DNA of 14,374 nt. It comes from JAOUEE01 sp051011595 (GTDB lineage: Bacteria; Actinomycetota; Acidimicrobiia; Acidimicrobiales; SHLQ01). The notes under the pieces are model-generated. The model worked only from the letters and a program-made list of their open reading frames with translations, was not told the DNA's origin and made no database searches. Location of the stretch: NCBI GenBank assembly GCA_051011595.1, contig JBPCTQ010000272.1:1-14374 (forward strand). The letters are read 5' to 3'. A program made the translations under genes and the position numbers. Within the stretch, counting starts at the first letter, position 1. The number at the start of each line of letters is the position of its first letter. Of the stretch, positions 1-6,678 are shown piece by piece.

Positions 1-74
1 CTCTCGCTGATCGCTGGCGGGGCCTGCCACCCAATCGGCCTGACTCGATCAAACCCGAAACGGCACCTACCCAA

Positions 75-109
75 GGGGCCGACGGAGGAGGCCCCGGGTC
101 AGCGCCTCC
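75..109. other. Mutually exclusive GC-rich hairpins
   Basis: GGGGCC (75-80) can pair with GGCCCC (90-95). GGAGGC (87-92) can instead pair with GCCTCC (104-109). The two stems share bases 90-92, so only one can form at a time. This could be an attenuator-like element or a terminator of a gene upstream of the window. No T-run follows, and such pairings also arise by chance in GC-rich DNA. Confidence 0.2.
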
Positions 110-218
110 GGCGCAGCCCCGTCAGGAGCGCCGCATCAGCCACTAGTCGAGACAACACGCGACAGCCGCCCCAAGACCGAGGCAAAACAAACCGAAGCGG
201 CGCGAGTAGGGGGATTAG

Positions 219-349
219 ATAGGCCATACGGCCTATTTCCCTCAAGACCCATGCGATGGGGGCCGTAGTACCCAGTGACTGGAATTGGGACTTCCCCTCC
301 GACCAGGAAGCATTGAACCGTTGGCAGTAGTTGGTCGCTGAGCCAACGG
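219..349. repeat. Cluster of short inverted repeats (hairpin-rich segment)
   Basis: Three separate perfect stems occur in about 130 bases. ATAGGCC (219-225) pairs with GGCCTAT (230-236) around a 4-base loop. CCCAT (248-252) pairs with ATGGG (256-260) around a 3-base loop. CCGTTGGC (318-325) pairs with GCCAACGG (342-349) around a 16-base loop. A fourth, weaker palindrome (CCAGTGACTGG) lies at 272-282. The segment has lower GC than the genes and is not clearly coding. It could be a structured RNA on either strand, a mobile-element remnant or an unusual regulatory region. The sequence alone does not decide. Confidence 0.4.
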
Positions 350-469
350 GGAGCTAGAGCGAACCCGGCCTGGGTCGAGGGGTCCAATCATCACCACCAG
401 TCACCTCGTGTCGCGTTCGGGGTCGAGTCGACTCGTCGAGCAGGATCGACACGTGGCAGTGTCCGGGGC

Positions 470-1129
470 GTGAACACCCACACGCTCTCGGAGGCGGCGT
501 CTCGCCGATTGGTGGCCCAGGCCGGCATCCCGGTGTCGGACTTCGTCACCGCACCCGACGTCGATGGTGCTCTCGCCATGGCCTCCGAGCTCGAACGGCC
601 GCTCGTGGCCAAGCTGTGCGGCGACACCATCGCCCACAAGAGCGAGCGTGGTCTGGTGCGGCTCGGCCTGGAGACCGACGAGCAGGTTCGAGTCGCCCTC
701 ACCGAGTTGCGCAATGCGGCCACCGCCGACGACGGGGAGGTCGAGCTGTTGGTGTCCACCATGGTCGACGGGCGTCGGGAGCTCATTGCCGGCCTCACCC
801 ACGACCCCCAGTTCGGCATGACGGTCATGCTCGGTATCGTTGGTGTGTTGGCCGAGGCCATCGCCGATGTCTCGTTCCGTCTGGCCCCGATCGACGAGGT
901 CGATGCCCGCGAGATGATCGACGAGCTGGCCACCCAGAAACTCCTGGGCGCCTTTCGGGGTGAACCGCCGCTGGACCGGGAGGCGGTGATCAAGGTCCTG
1001 GTGGCCCTGGGGCGCCTCGCCGACGACGACCCCGAGATCCGTTCGGTCGATCTCAACCCGCTCATCATCGTCGACGGGCAGCCCGTTGCCGTCGACGCCC
1101 TGGTCGAACGAACAGGCCGGCCTGCGTGA
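470..1129 (+). CDS. ADP-forming acyl-CoA synthetase, ATP-grasp (beta) subunit
   Basis: The 219-residue product matches the ATP-grasp domain of NDP-forming acetyl/acyl-CoA synthetases. That subunit carries out the nucleotide step in the reversible reaction acyl-CoA + ADP + Pi = acid + ATP + CoA. Visible hallmarks are the Lys-containing strand and HK segment around residues 45-62 (LVAKLCGDTIAHKSERG, His56) and the C-terminal DLNPLI...AVDALV segment near 194-211, typical of the family. The length fits a stand-alone beta subunit (usually about 220-240 residues). The start is GTG; no other start codon lies in frame just upstream, and no clear Shine-Dalgarno is seen. The stop overlaps the alpha subunit start by four bases (GTGA), implying coupled translation and a 1:1 complex in the cytoplasm. 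The acyl substrate cannot be read from sequence. Confidence 0.88.
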   Translation: MNTHTLSEAASRRLVAQAGIPVSDFVTAPDVDGALAMASELERPLVAKLCGDTIAHKSERGLVRLGLETDEQVRVALTELRNAATADDGEVELLVSTMVDGRRELIAGLTHDPQFGMTVMLGIVGVLAEAIADVSFRLAPIDEVDAREMIDELATQKLLGAFRGEPPLDREAVIKVLVALGRLADDDPEIRSVDLNPLIIVDGQPVAVDALVERTGRPA

Positions 1130-2586
1130 CCGTTGACCTCTCGCCGCTGTTCGAACCACGGGGTGTCATCGTGGCCGGCGCCTCCACCCATCCGGGCAAG
1201 TTCGGTTTCGTGAGCCTGCACAACATCTTGACGTGCGGCTACCAGGGCAACGTGTTCGGACTGGGGCGCGAGGCGGGCGAAGTGCTCGGTGTACCCGTGG
1301 TCGACGGGGCCGACCAGATTCCCGAAGGCGCCGCCGATCTGGTGTTCGTGTGCACCCCACCGGCGGCCAACGAACAGTTGATCCGTGATGTGGCCGCCCG
1401 TGGCGTTCGAGCCGTGTTCATGGCGGCCGGCGGCTACAGCGAGGCCGGCCCCGAGGGCGAGGTGGCCGAGGAGTCACTCATCGCGCTGTGCAACGAGCTC
1501 GGGCTGATCATCGCCGGGCCCAACGGTCAGGGTGTGGTGTCGCCGCCGGCCGGTCTCTGCGCCCAGATCGTGGCGCCCTACCCACCGCGGGGCCACATCG
1601 CCATCGCCAGTCAGTCGGGGAACTTCGTCTCGTCGTTCCAGAACTACGCCAGCCAGACCGGAATCGGTGTCAGCCGGGCCGTCTCGGCGGGAAATGCCGC
1701 CCAGTTGGGCATCGTCGACTACCTCGATTGGTTCGCCGAAGACGATGAAACCGCGGTGAGCCTGATCTACGTGGAGGGCATCGAGGACGGCCGCGAGTTC
1801 TACGAACGAGCGGCCGCGGTGGCTCGGGTGAAACCGATCGTGGTGCTCAAGGGCGGGGCCTCGGCCGGCGGCCAGCGGGCGGCGGCCAGCCACACCGGTG
1901 CACTCGCCACCGATGACGCCGTCTTCGACGGCATGTGCCGTCAGGCCGGTCTGATCCGGGCCGCCAACGTCGAGGATGCCTTCGAGGCGGCGGCCACCTT
2001 CGCCACCCAACCGATGCCGTCGGGCAACCGGGTGGCGGTGCTCACCTCGGTCGGTGGATGGGGTGTGCTCACCGCCGACGCCATGGCCGACTCCACGCTC
2101 GAGCTCGTGGATCTTCCCGCCGACCTGCATCAGGCCCTCGATGATCGACTGCCGCCCCGGTGGAGCCGGAACAACCCCATCGACATGGCCGGCGGCGAGA
2201 CCCGCGACACGATCCCCGAGGTGATGGATCTCATCTGCGCCCACCCCGACATCGACTCGCTGGTGTTCCTCGGCCTCGGGATTCAATCCAACACCGCGGC
2301 GCTCATGCGTTCGGGTCCCTTCTACCCCGAACACGGTCTCGAAAGAATCGTCGATTTCCACGAGCGCCAAGACGCCCGTTACGCCACCTCGGCGGCCGAG
2401 ATCTCCGCACGGCACCAGAAGCCCATCCTCGTCGCCACCGAGTTGGCCGTGGCCGCCCCCGACAACGCCGGTGTGGTGGCCGCCCGCGAGTCGGGACGGC
2501 TGTGTTATGCGGCGGCCGACCGCGCCGTTCGGGCCCTCGATGCCATGACCCGCTACGCCACCCATCGTTCACGTCGGGGGATCTGA
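1126..2586 (+). CDS. ADP-forming acyl-CoA synthetase, CoA-binding (alpha) subunit
   Basis: The 486-residue product has the alpha-subunit order of the family. An N-terminal Rossmann CoA-binding domain (about 1-130, with VIVAGAS near 14-20) is followed by a succinyl-CoA-ligase-like domain (about 155-290, with ASQSGNF at 161-167). A C-terminal ligase/flavodoxin-like domain starts near 300. The SHTGA segment at 255-259 supplies the catalytic phosphohistidine (His256). This aligns with the essential alpha-subunit histidine of characterised archaeal acetyl-CoA synthetases (ADP-forming). Start is GTG, inside the GTGA overlap with the beta gene, and upp follows three bases after the stop. With the beta subunit it should make ATP from acyl-CoA or activate acids at the cost of ATP. 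Many bacteria carry these domains fused in one chain; here they are split, beta first. Substrate unknown. Confidence 0.88.
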   Translation: MTVDLSPLFEPRGVIVAGASTHPGKFGFVSLHNILTCGYQGNVFGLGREAGEVLGVPVVDGADQIPEGAADLVFVCTPPAANEQLIRDVAARGVRAVFMAAGGYSEAGPEGEVAEESLIALCNELGLIIAGPNGQGVVSPPAGLCAQIVAPYPPRGHIAIASQSGNFVSSFQNYASQTGIGVSRAVSAGNAAQLGIVDYLDWFAEDDETAVSLIYVEGIEDGREFYERAAAVARVKPIVVLKGGASAGGQRAAASHTGALATDDAVFDGMCRQAGLIRAANVEDAFEAAATFATQPMPSGNRVAVLTSVGGWGVLTADAMADSTLELVDLPADLHQALDDRLPPRWSRNNPIDMAGGETRDTIPEVMDLICAHPDIDSLVFLGLGIQSNTAALMRSGPFYPEHGLERIVDFHERQDARYATSAAEISARHQKPILVATELAVAAPDNAGVVAARESGRLCYAAADRAVRALDAMTRYATHRSRRGI

Positions 2587-2589
2587 GCC

Positions 2590-3213
2590 ATGTCTGTCAG
2601 TGTTGTGACCCACCCGGTCGTGCAGGAACGGCTGACCGACCTGCGCAATCAACAGACCGAACGGGCCCTGTTCCGGGCCGCGCTGCACGAGGTCGCCCGA
2701 TTCGTGGTGTACGAGTCGGTTCGTGACCTGTCGGTCAGCTCCGTCACCGTCGATTCTCCGATGGGACCCGCCCTCGGCGTCACGATCAACGAACCGCCGG
2801 TTCTGGTGCCCGTGCTCCGCGCCGGTCTGGGGATGTTGGGGGCGGCGCTGGAGCTGCTCCCCGACGCCCCCGTCGGCTTCATCGGGTTGCGTCGCAACGA
2901 GGACACCTTGTTGCCCGAGAGCTATCTCGACACCGTTCCCGATGACCTCGACGGCCGGTCGGTGCTGGTTCTCGACCCCATGTTGGCCACTGGTGGGTCG
3001 CTGCTTCGCACCTGCCAACTGTTGGCCGATGCCAACGCAGGCACGCTGCGGGCCGCGTGCGTGTTGGCGGCCCCCGAAGGACTCGATGCCCTCGCACAGT
3101 CCGACCTCGACATCATCGTCCACACCGCCTCGATCGACGACGGGCTCAACGACCAGGCCTTCATCCTCCCGGGACTCGGCGACGCGGGTGATCGGCAATT
3201 CGACATCGCCTGA
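2590..3213 (+). CDS. upp: Uracil phosphoribosyltransferase
   Basis: Converts uracil and PRPP to UMP and pyrophosphate (pyrimidine salvage, cytoplasm). The 207-residue length is normal for the family. The PRPP-binding motif VLVLDPMLATGGS lies at 125-137. The uracil-binding C-terminal loop PGLGDAGDR lies at 194-202, and the VPVLRAGLGM and RRNEDT segments of the family are present at 73-82 and 101-106. The C-terminus ends QFDIA rather than the more usual LFGT-type ending, which is a small variation. The ATG start lies three bases after the alpha-subunit stop, so upp is probably read from the same transcript as the acyl-CoA synthetase genes. In mycobacteria upp neighbours pmmB; here a mutase of that type lies one gene away. 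Confidence 0.95.
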   Translation: MSVSVVTHPVVQERLTDLRNQQTERALFRAALHEVARFVVYESVRDLSVSSVTVDSPMGPALGVTINEPPVLVPVLRAGLGMLGAALELLPDAPVGFIGLRRNEDTLLPESYLDTVPDDLDGRSVLVLDPMLATGGSLLRTCQLLADANAGTLRAACVLAAPEGLDALAQSDLDIIVHTASIDDGLNDQAFILPGLGDAGDRQFDIA

Positions 3214-3254
3214 TCAGCCCGACGGGGAACCGCGGCCGCGACTTTCGTGCTGAC

Positions 3255-3287
3255 TAGGGTCGGGATCCGATACCCGGGTGGGAGGAG
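3255..3287 (+). promoter_or_regulatory. Putative -10 box and ribosome binding site of the membrane protein gene
   Basis: TAGGGT at 3255-3260 fits the actinobacterial TANNNT -10 consensus; no convincing -35 is visible. A strong Shine-Dalgarno, GGAGGAG at 3281-3287, sits six bases before the ATG at 3294 and fixes that start. Transcription from this box would give a leader of about 27 bases. That would uncouple the gene from the upp transcript. Confidence 0.4.
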
Positions 3288-3293
3288 CAGGTC

Positions 3294-4910
3294 ATGAGTG
3301 ATCATTCACAGGGCGCCGGCTGGTGGCAGGCCGCCGACGGCAAGTGGTACGCACCGGAGCGCCACCCCGACTACTCCCCTCCACCCCCACCACCGCCTCC
3401 TCCGCCAGGCGCCCAGACCCCTCCACCCGCCGAACCGCCACCCCCGAGCGAACCCCCGCCACCCGCCGAACCGCCACCTGCGGCCGGAGGATCGACCCCG
3501 CCACCTCCCGGGCAGTCACCTCCGCCTCCACCCGGAACGGTGGCTCCGCCGCCCGACGCCACCACCGCCATGCCGCCGATCGTGCCGCCGCCACCACCTG
3601 CGCCCGGGGCCGCTCCCCCGCCGTCGGCCACGCCGGCGGCCGCGGCCCGGGCCGATGCCACCGACGAGAAAGGTTCGAACGCCAAGCTGTTCGGCATCAT
3701 CGCCGCGGTCGCAGTGGCCCTCATCGCCATCATCGGGCTGGTTGTCGTATTCGCCGGAGGCGACGACGACGAGCCCACCGCCACCGATGACGCCGGCGAA
3801 GACAGTGCCGACCAGGCCGATGCCACCGATGACGGTGGCGCCGACGGCGACACAGCCGGGTCCACGACGGCGGCTCCCGAGACCACCTCGCCCGAACCGA
3901 CCTCCGCGCCGACCAGCTCGGTTGCCCCGGAGACATCCGCGGCAGGCGGTGGTTCGGGCACACCCAACGATCCGTTCCCCATCGAGGGCGCCTCGTTCAC
4001 CTACGAGGAGCAGTTCAGCGACACCGCGTGGGACGGCACGCTGTACGGCATCGTCGATGTCGACACCGCCCAGTTCAACGACGAAGAAGGGCGCTGCGTG
4101 CTGGTGCTGGGGGTGCTCACACCCACCAACCTCGACCGCGGCGTCATCACCAGCGGCTTCGACACTCCCGCCTTCGGTGCGGTCGACTCCGACGGCATCG
4201 CCGTCGACAGCACCGTCGCCGACTGCGACACCGATGGGGCCGAGGCGGCCGGCTACCGCTGGGTCAACGAAGCCACGGTCACCCTGGGCACGCCGTTCGC
4301 GTTCTACGACGAGATCTTCTTCGAGGACGACCTCGATGCCGGTATCCAGGCCATTCAGGTCGGCAGCGACGCGCAGGACGCCATCTTCTACACGGGCACG
4401 GCGCTCGACTCCATCCCCGATCCCGAGCTCGACAACAGCGGCTCACAGCCGCCCCCGGCCGGCGAGCCCATGGCCGCATCGGGCTTCACCTACGAGGAAG
4501 AATTCGCCGAGGCGGCGTGGGAAGGCCAGATGCTGGGGTTGCTCGAGGTGGATTCGGGCGACTTCAACGATGGTCCGGGCCGGTGCTACCTGGTCCTCGG
4601 CGTGCTGGTACCCACCGAAACCGAAGGGGGCGGCCTGAGCGACGGCTTCAACACCCCCGACATCGGTGTCGTCAGCCAGGGCCAGTATCTCCCGGCCCAG
4701 TTCCAAGGGTGTGAACGCGACGCGGTCGAAGCAGCCGGTTTCGGGTGGATCCTCGACGCCGAAGTCGAGATCGGCACGGCGTATCCGTTCTACGCCGAAG
4801 TCTTCGTCCCCCGCCAGCAACCCATGCAGTCGGTCGTGGTGGGCCCGCCCACCGGCGACGGGGCGCTGTTCTACCAACCCGAGGTGCTCGACGACATCCC
4901 CGCTCCCTGA
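3294..4910 (+). CDS. Proline-rich single-pass membrane protein with duplicated extracellular domain
   Basis: This 538-residue protein is not a family I can name. Residues 9-27 (GWWQAADGKWYAPERHPDY) form a short Trp-rich motif that opens many actinobacterial membrane proteins. Residues 29-118 are a Pro-rich tract with PPPPAEPP-like repeats. One transmembrane helix spans about 132-154, with no cleavable signal peptide before it. Residues 156-228 are an acidic, Thr/Ser/Pro-rich linker. Two homologous domains follow, at about 233-378 and 396-537. Both share FTYEE.F...AW.G, a D(T/S)..FND..GRC.LVLGVL core, an EAAG segment and an IFY/LFY...L..IP end. Each has a Cys pair (268/311 and 431/473) that could form a disulfide. 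The topology suggests a cytoplasmic N-terminus and a surface-exposed C-terminus. Function unknown; ligand binding or envelope sensing is only a guess. The gene converges on the mutase with a 19-base gap. Confidence 0.85.
   Translation: MSDHSQGAGWWQAADGKWYAPERHPDYSPPPPPPPPPPGAQTPPPAEPPPPSEPPPPAEPPPAAGGSTPPPPGQSPPPPPGTVAPPPDATTAMPPIVPPPPPAPGAAPPPSATPAAAARADATDEKGSNAKLFGIIAAVAVALIAIIGLVVVFAGGDDDEPTATDDAGEDSADQADATDDGGADGDTAGSTTAAPETTSPEPTSAPTSSVAPETSAAGGGSGTPNDPFPIEGASFTYEEQFSDTAWDGTLYGIVDVDTAQFNDEEGRCVLVLGVLTPTNLDRGVITSGFDTPAFGAVDSDGIAVDSTVADCDTDGAEAAGYRWVNEATVTLGTPFAFYDEIFFEDDLDAGIQAIQVGSDAQDAIFYTGTALDSIPDPELDNSGSQPPPAGEPMAASGFTYEEEFAEAAWEGQMLGLLEVDSGDFNDGPGRCYLVLGVLVPTETEGGGLSDGFNTPDIGVVSQGQYLPAQFQGCERDAVEAAGFGWILDAEVEIGTAYPFYAEVFVPRQQPMQSVVVGPPTGDGALFYQPEVLDDIPAP
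3990..4904 (+). repeat. Tandem duplicated extracellular domain (coding repeat)
   Basis: Two copies of a roughly 145-residue domain are encoded at about 3990-4427 and 4479-4904. They are separated by a short Pro/Gly/Ser linker. They match in order along their whole length: an FTYEE opening, an FND...GRC core with a strand of hydrophobics, a second Cys, an AAG segment and an IP ending. The copies are diverged at the protein level, so the duplication is old. Neither resembles a domain I know. Confidence 0.8.
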
Positions 4911-4940
4911 GCCGGCTCGACCGCGTCGTTCAGCTCAGGG
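4905..4940. terminator. Candidate bidirectional terminator between convergent genes
   Basis: CCCTGAGC (4905-4912) is the exact reverse complement of GCTCAGGG (4933-4940), with a 20-base loop. The left arm includes the TGA of the membrane protein gene (4908-4910). The stop of the mutase gene on the other strand (4930-4932) abuts the right arm. The stem is symmetrical for both transcripts. There is no T-tract, as is common for actinobacterial hairpins. Confidence 0.4.
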
Positions 4941-6573
4941 CAACCGCGGCGGCACTCAACAAGCGCTCGCCGTGCTGGCGGGCCTCGTCTCGGCGGGCTC
5001 CGACATCGGCGTCGGGGCCCTCGACGGCCAGCACCACCTCGCTGTAGATCTTCAACTTCGGCTCGGTTCCCGACGGCCGAATCTGGATCCGGCTGCCGTC
5101 GGACAGATCGAAGCGCAGCAGGTCGGTACCGGGATCGTGGCTGCCGTCGGCGAAGTCCACCGTGTGATCCACGGCCACGTCGCCCAACGACTGCCATTGT
5201 TGTTCGCGGGTGCGCTGCATCACCGCCGCCATGTCGGTGGCGGCGTTCGGACCGTCGAACACGATGGTGCGCTGGCCGCTGACGTGTACCCCGTGGATCC
5301 GGGCCAGGTCGTCGAGACGCTGGCGGGGTGTGCGGTGTTGGCTACCCAGCCGCTCCAGCAACTGCAGGAAGGTGACCCCGGCGCTGATGCCGTCCTTGTC
5401 GCGGACCACGGCATTCACGGCGTACCCCAAGGCCTCCTCGTAGCCGAAGACAAAACGGTGAGGGCCATCGATGGCAGGTCGCATCACCCACTTGAAGCCC
5501 GTGAGCGTCTCGGTGAAGGTCACGTGGTGCGCCTCGGCCAGCTTGGCCAGGAGCCGTGACGACACCACGGTCGTGACCACCAGACGGTCGTCCCCCTCGG
5601 TGGTCTCCAACCGGTGATCGGCCAACAAGGCCCCCAACTCGTTGCCACTCAACACCTCCCACCCTCCAGCACTCGGGACAGCAACGGCCAACCGATCGGC
5701 GTCGGGGTCATGGGCCAAGGCCACATCGGCCCCGATCGACTCGGCCAGGGCCAGTAACGCATCGAGCGCCCCCGGTTCTTCGGGGTTGGGAAAGCTCACG
5801 GTGGCAAAGGTGGGGTCGGGGTCGGCCTGGGTGGGCACAGCCGTGGCCCGCAGGCCCACCCGAGACAGCGCCTGCTCGAACACGTCGCGGCCCACGCCGT
5901 GCAGAGGGGTGTAGGCCACCACCGGCTCCCCCACCGCGCCGTCGTCCACCACCCGATCGAGGTATCGCTCGATGGTGGCCTGCCGGTCGACGGGGGGCGG
6001 AAGGGCGACGGCCGACGCCGACTCGATGAGTTCGGACAGCTCATCGAGCGAGATCGAGGTCATGAGATCCTCGATCTGGGTGTCGACCGGTGGCACCAGC
6101 TGCGCGCCATCGGCCAGGTACACCTTGTAGCCGTTGTCGCCCGGCGGATTGTGGCTCGCCGTCACCATCACGCCGAGATCGGCCGCGGCATCCTGCACCG
6201 AGAAGGCCAGCACCGGAGTGGGGACGATGTCGTCGAACCACAAGGCCTCGCCGCCGGCCGCGGTGATGAGGCGGGCGGTGATCTCGGCGAAGGCATGGCT
6301 GCCGTGACGGGCGTCGTAACCGATCACCACTCGGGGGGCGGCCGACCAGCGGGTGAGTGCCACCGCCACCCGGGCCACGGTGACCACGTTCATACGGTTC
6401 GGACCGGCTCCCAGCCGTCCTCGCAGGCCGGCCGTGCCGAACCGCAGATGGCGGCCGAAACGGTCGTCGATCTCGGCCGAATCGCCCCGACCCAGCAGCT
6501 CGTCGACCTCGGCCCGGTTGGCCGGATCGGCGTCGAGTCGGCCCCAGGCTCGGACCACGTCGAGGTCGGTCAT
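4930..6573 (-). CDS. pmmB: Phosphoglucomutase/phosphomannomutase (PmmB-like)
   Basis: A 547-residue alpha-D-phosphohexomutase that interconverts hexose 1- and 6-phosphates in the cytoplasm, feeding nucleotide-sugar and polysaccharide synthesis. All four active-site loops are visible. The catalytic phosphoserine loop is VTASHNPPGDNGYK (137-150, Ser140). The metal-binding loop is DPDADR (289-294). The sugar-binding loop is GYEEALG (377-383), and the phosphate-binding loop is RPSGTEPK (499-506). Length matches the PmmB/PgcA type, and the closeness to upp recalls the mycobacterial upp-pmmB pair. Glucose versus mannose preference cannot be told from sequence. The ATG start has no Shine-Dalgarno: the preceding bases are C-rich. 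It overlaps the stop of a tiny upstream frame (6570-6623), which may deliver ribosomes. Symbol assigned by family and synteny only. Confidence 0.9.
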   Translation of the reverse strand: MTDLDVVRAWGRLDADPANRAEVDELLGRGDSAEIDDRFGRHLRFGTAGLRGRLGAGPNRMNVVTVARVAVALTRWSAAPRVVIGYDARHGSHAFAEITARLITAAGGEALWFDDIVPTPVLAFSVQDAAADLGVMVTASHNPPGDNGYKVYLADGAQLVPPVDTQIEDLMTSISLDELSELIESASAVALPPPVDRQATIERYLDRVVDDGAVGEPVVAYTPLHGVGRDVFEQALSRVGLRATAVPTQADPDPTFATVSFPNPEEPGALDALLALAESIGADVALAHDPDADRLAVAVPSAGGWEVLSGNELGALLADHRLETTEGDDRLVVTTVVSSRLLAKLAEAHHVTFTETLTGFKWVMRPAIDGPHRFVFGYEEALGYAVNAVVRDKDGISAGVTFLQLLERLGSQHRTPRQRLDDLARIHGVHVSGQRTIVFDGPNAATDMAAVMQRTREQQWQSLGDVAVDHTVDFADGSHDPGTDLLRFDLSDGSRIQIRPSGTEPKLKIYSEVVLAVEGPDADVGARRDEARQHGERLLSAAAVALS

Positions 6574-6623
6574 CGCGGTGAACGGGGCGGGGCGGCGGCC
6601 CCGCCGCAGAGGGTGCTGATCAC
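6570..6623 (-). CDS. Candidate leaderless upstream ORF of the mutase gene
   Basis: A 17-codon frame starts with GTG at 6621-6623 and ends with a TGA that overlaps the mutase ATG as ATGA. The peptide reads MISTLCGGAAAPPRSPR. A TAGGCT box (6636-6631 on this strand) ends seven bases before the GTG. That is the spacing expected for a leaderless transcript. The mutase itself lacks a Shine-Dalgarno, so translation of this frame with coupled reinitiation is a plausible route to mutase expression. It could be coincidental, since short frames are common in GC-rich DNA. Confidence 0.35.
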   Translation of the reverse strand: MISTLCGGAAAPPRSPR

Positions 6624-6630
6624 GCTGCGG

Positions 6631-6636
6631 AGCCTA
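6631..6636 (-). promoter_or_regulatory. Putative -10 box for the mutase gene
   Basis: TAGGCT on the - strand, in the 105-base gap between two divergent genes. The identical hexamer precedes the aminopeptidase start at 11474. No good -35 is seen. The start site would fall near 6623, at or beside a GTG. Confidence 0.4.
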
Positions 6637-6666
6637 GCGAGGCGCCTGCTGTGGTTCGCTCACGGG

Positions 6667-6672
6667 TAGCGT
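6667..6672 (+). promoter_or_regulatory. Putative -10 box with leaderless start
   Basis: TAGCGT lies exactly six bases before the GTG at 6679, with no Shine-Dalgarno between. The same geometry is found at the aminopeptidase gene. This suggests transcription begins at or next to the start codon. Confidence 0.45.
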
Positions 6673-6678
6673 ACGGCC

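Larger units (their letters stand above)
1..469. other. Left-end region without a defensible gene
   Basis: No open frame here looks like a real gene. Frame 1 of the + strand is open from base 1 to a TAG at 220-222. It has high third-position GC at first but decays, and it translates to low-complexity Arg/Pro/Ser-rich sequence. A - strand frame (136-387, TTG start) has mixed third positions unlike the neighbouring genes. By hand count 181-360 is about 58% GC, clearly below the flanking genes. The stretch carries several short inverted repeats: 75-80/90-95, 87-92/104-109, 219-225/230-236, 248-252/256-260 and 318-325/342-349. A 12-bp perfect palindrome (CGAGTCGACTCG) lies at 424-435, just before the first gene. 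I recognise no tRNA, tmRNA, RNase P RNA, SRP RNA or riboswitch. Confidence 0.6.

Noticed and set aside
1..222. Open frame 1 on + from the window edge to a TAG
   Set aside because: It could be the tail of an upstream gene because early third positions are GC-rich, but the translation is low-complexity Arg/Pro/Ser and decays. It cannot be supported without upstream sequence.
311..349. tRNA T-arm-like GGTTCAAT on the - strand
   Set aside because: No five-base T stem, anticodon arm or acceptor stem can be built around it.
136..387. 83-codon frame on - with a TTG start
   Set aside because: Third-position composition is mixed and unlike the neighbouring genes, there is no ribosome binding site, and the product resembles no family. 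Its codons overlap several hairpins, so a noncoding explanation fits better.
1474..2565. 363-codon - frame antisense to the acyl-CoA synthetase alpha subunit
   Set aside because: The + strand product has catalytic His256 and full family architecture. The antisense frame is His/Gly/Asp-rich filler.
3231..3240. CGCGGCCGCG palindrome after upp as a terminator
   Set aside because: The symmetry leaves no loop and no T-tract, so it is unlikely to form a working hairpin; such palindromes are common at this GC content.
3371..4000. Gly-rich - frame (209 codons) that looks like a PE-PGRS or silk-type protein
   Set aside because: Poly-Gly here is only the reverse complement of the poly-Pro tract of the + strand membrane protein, which has a strong ribosome binding site.
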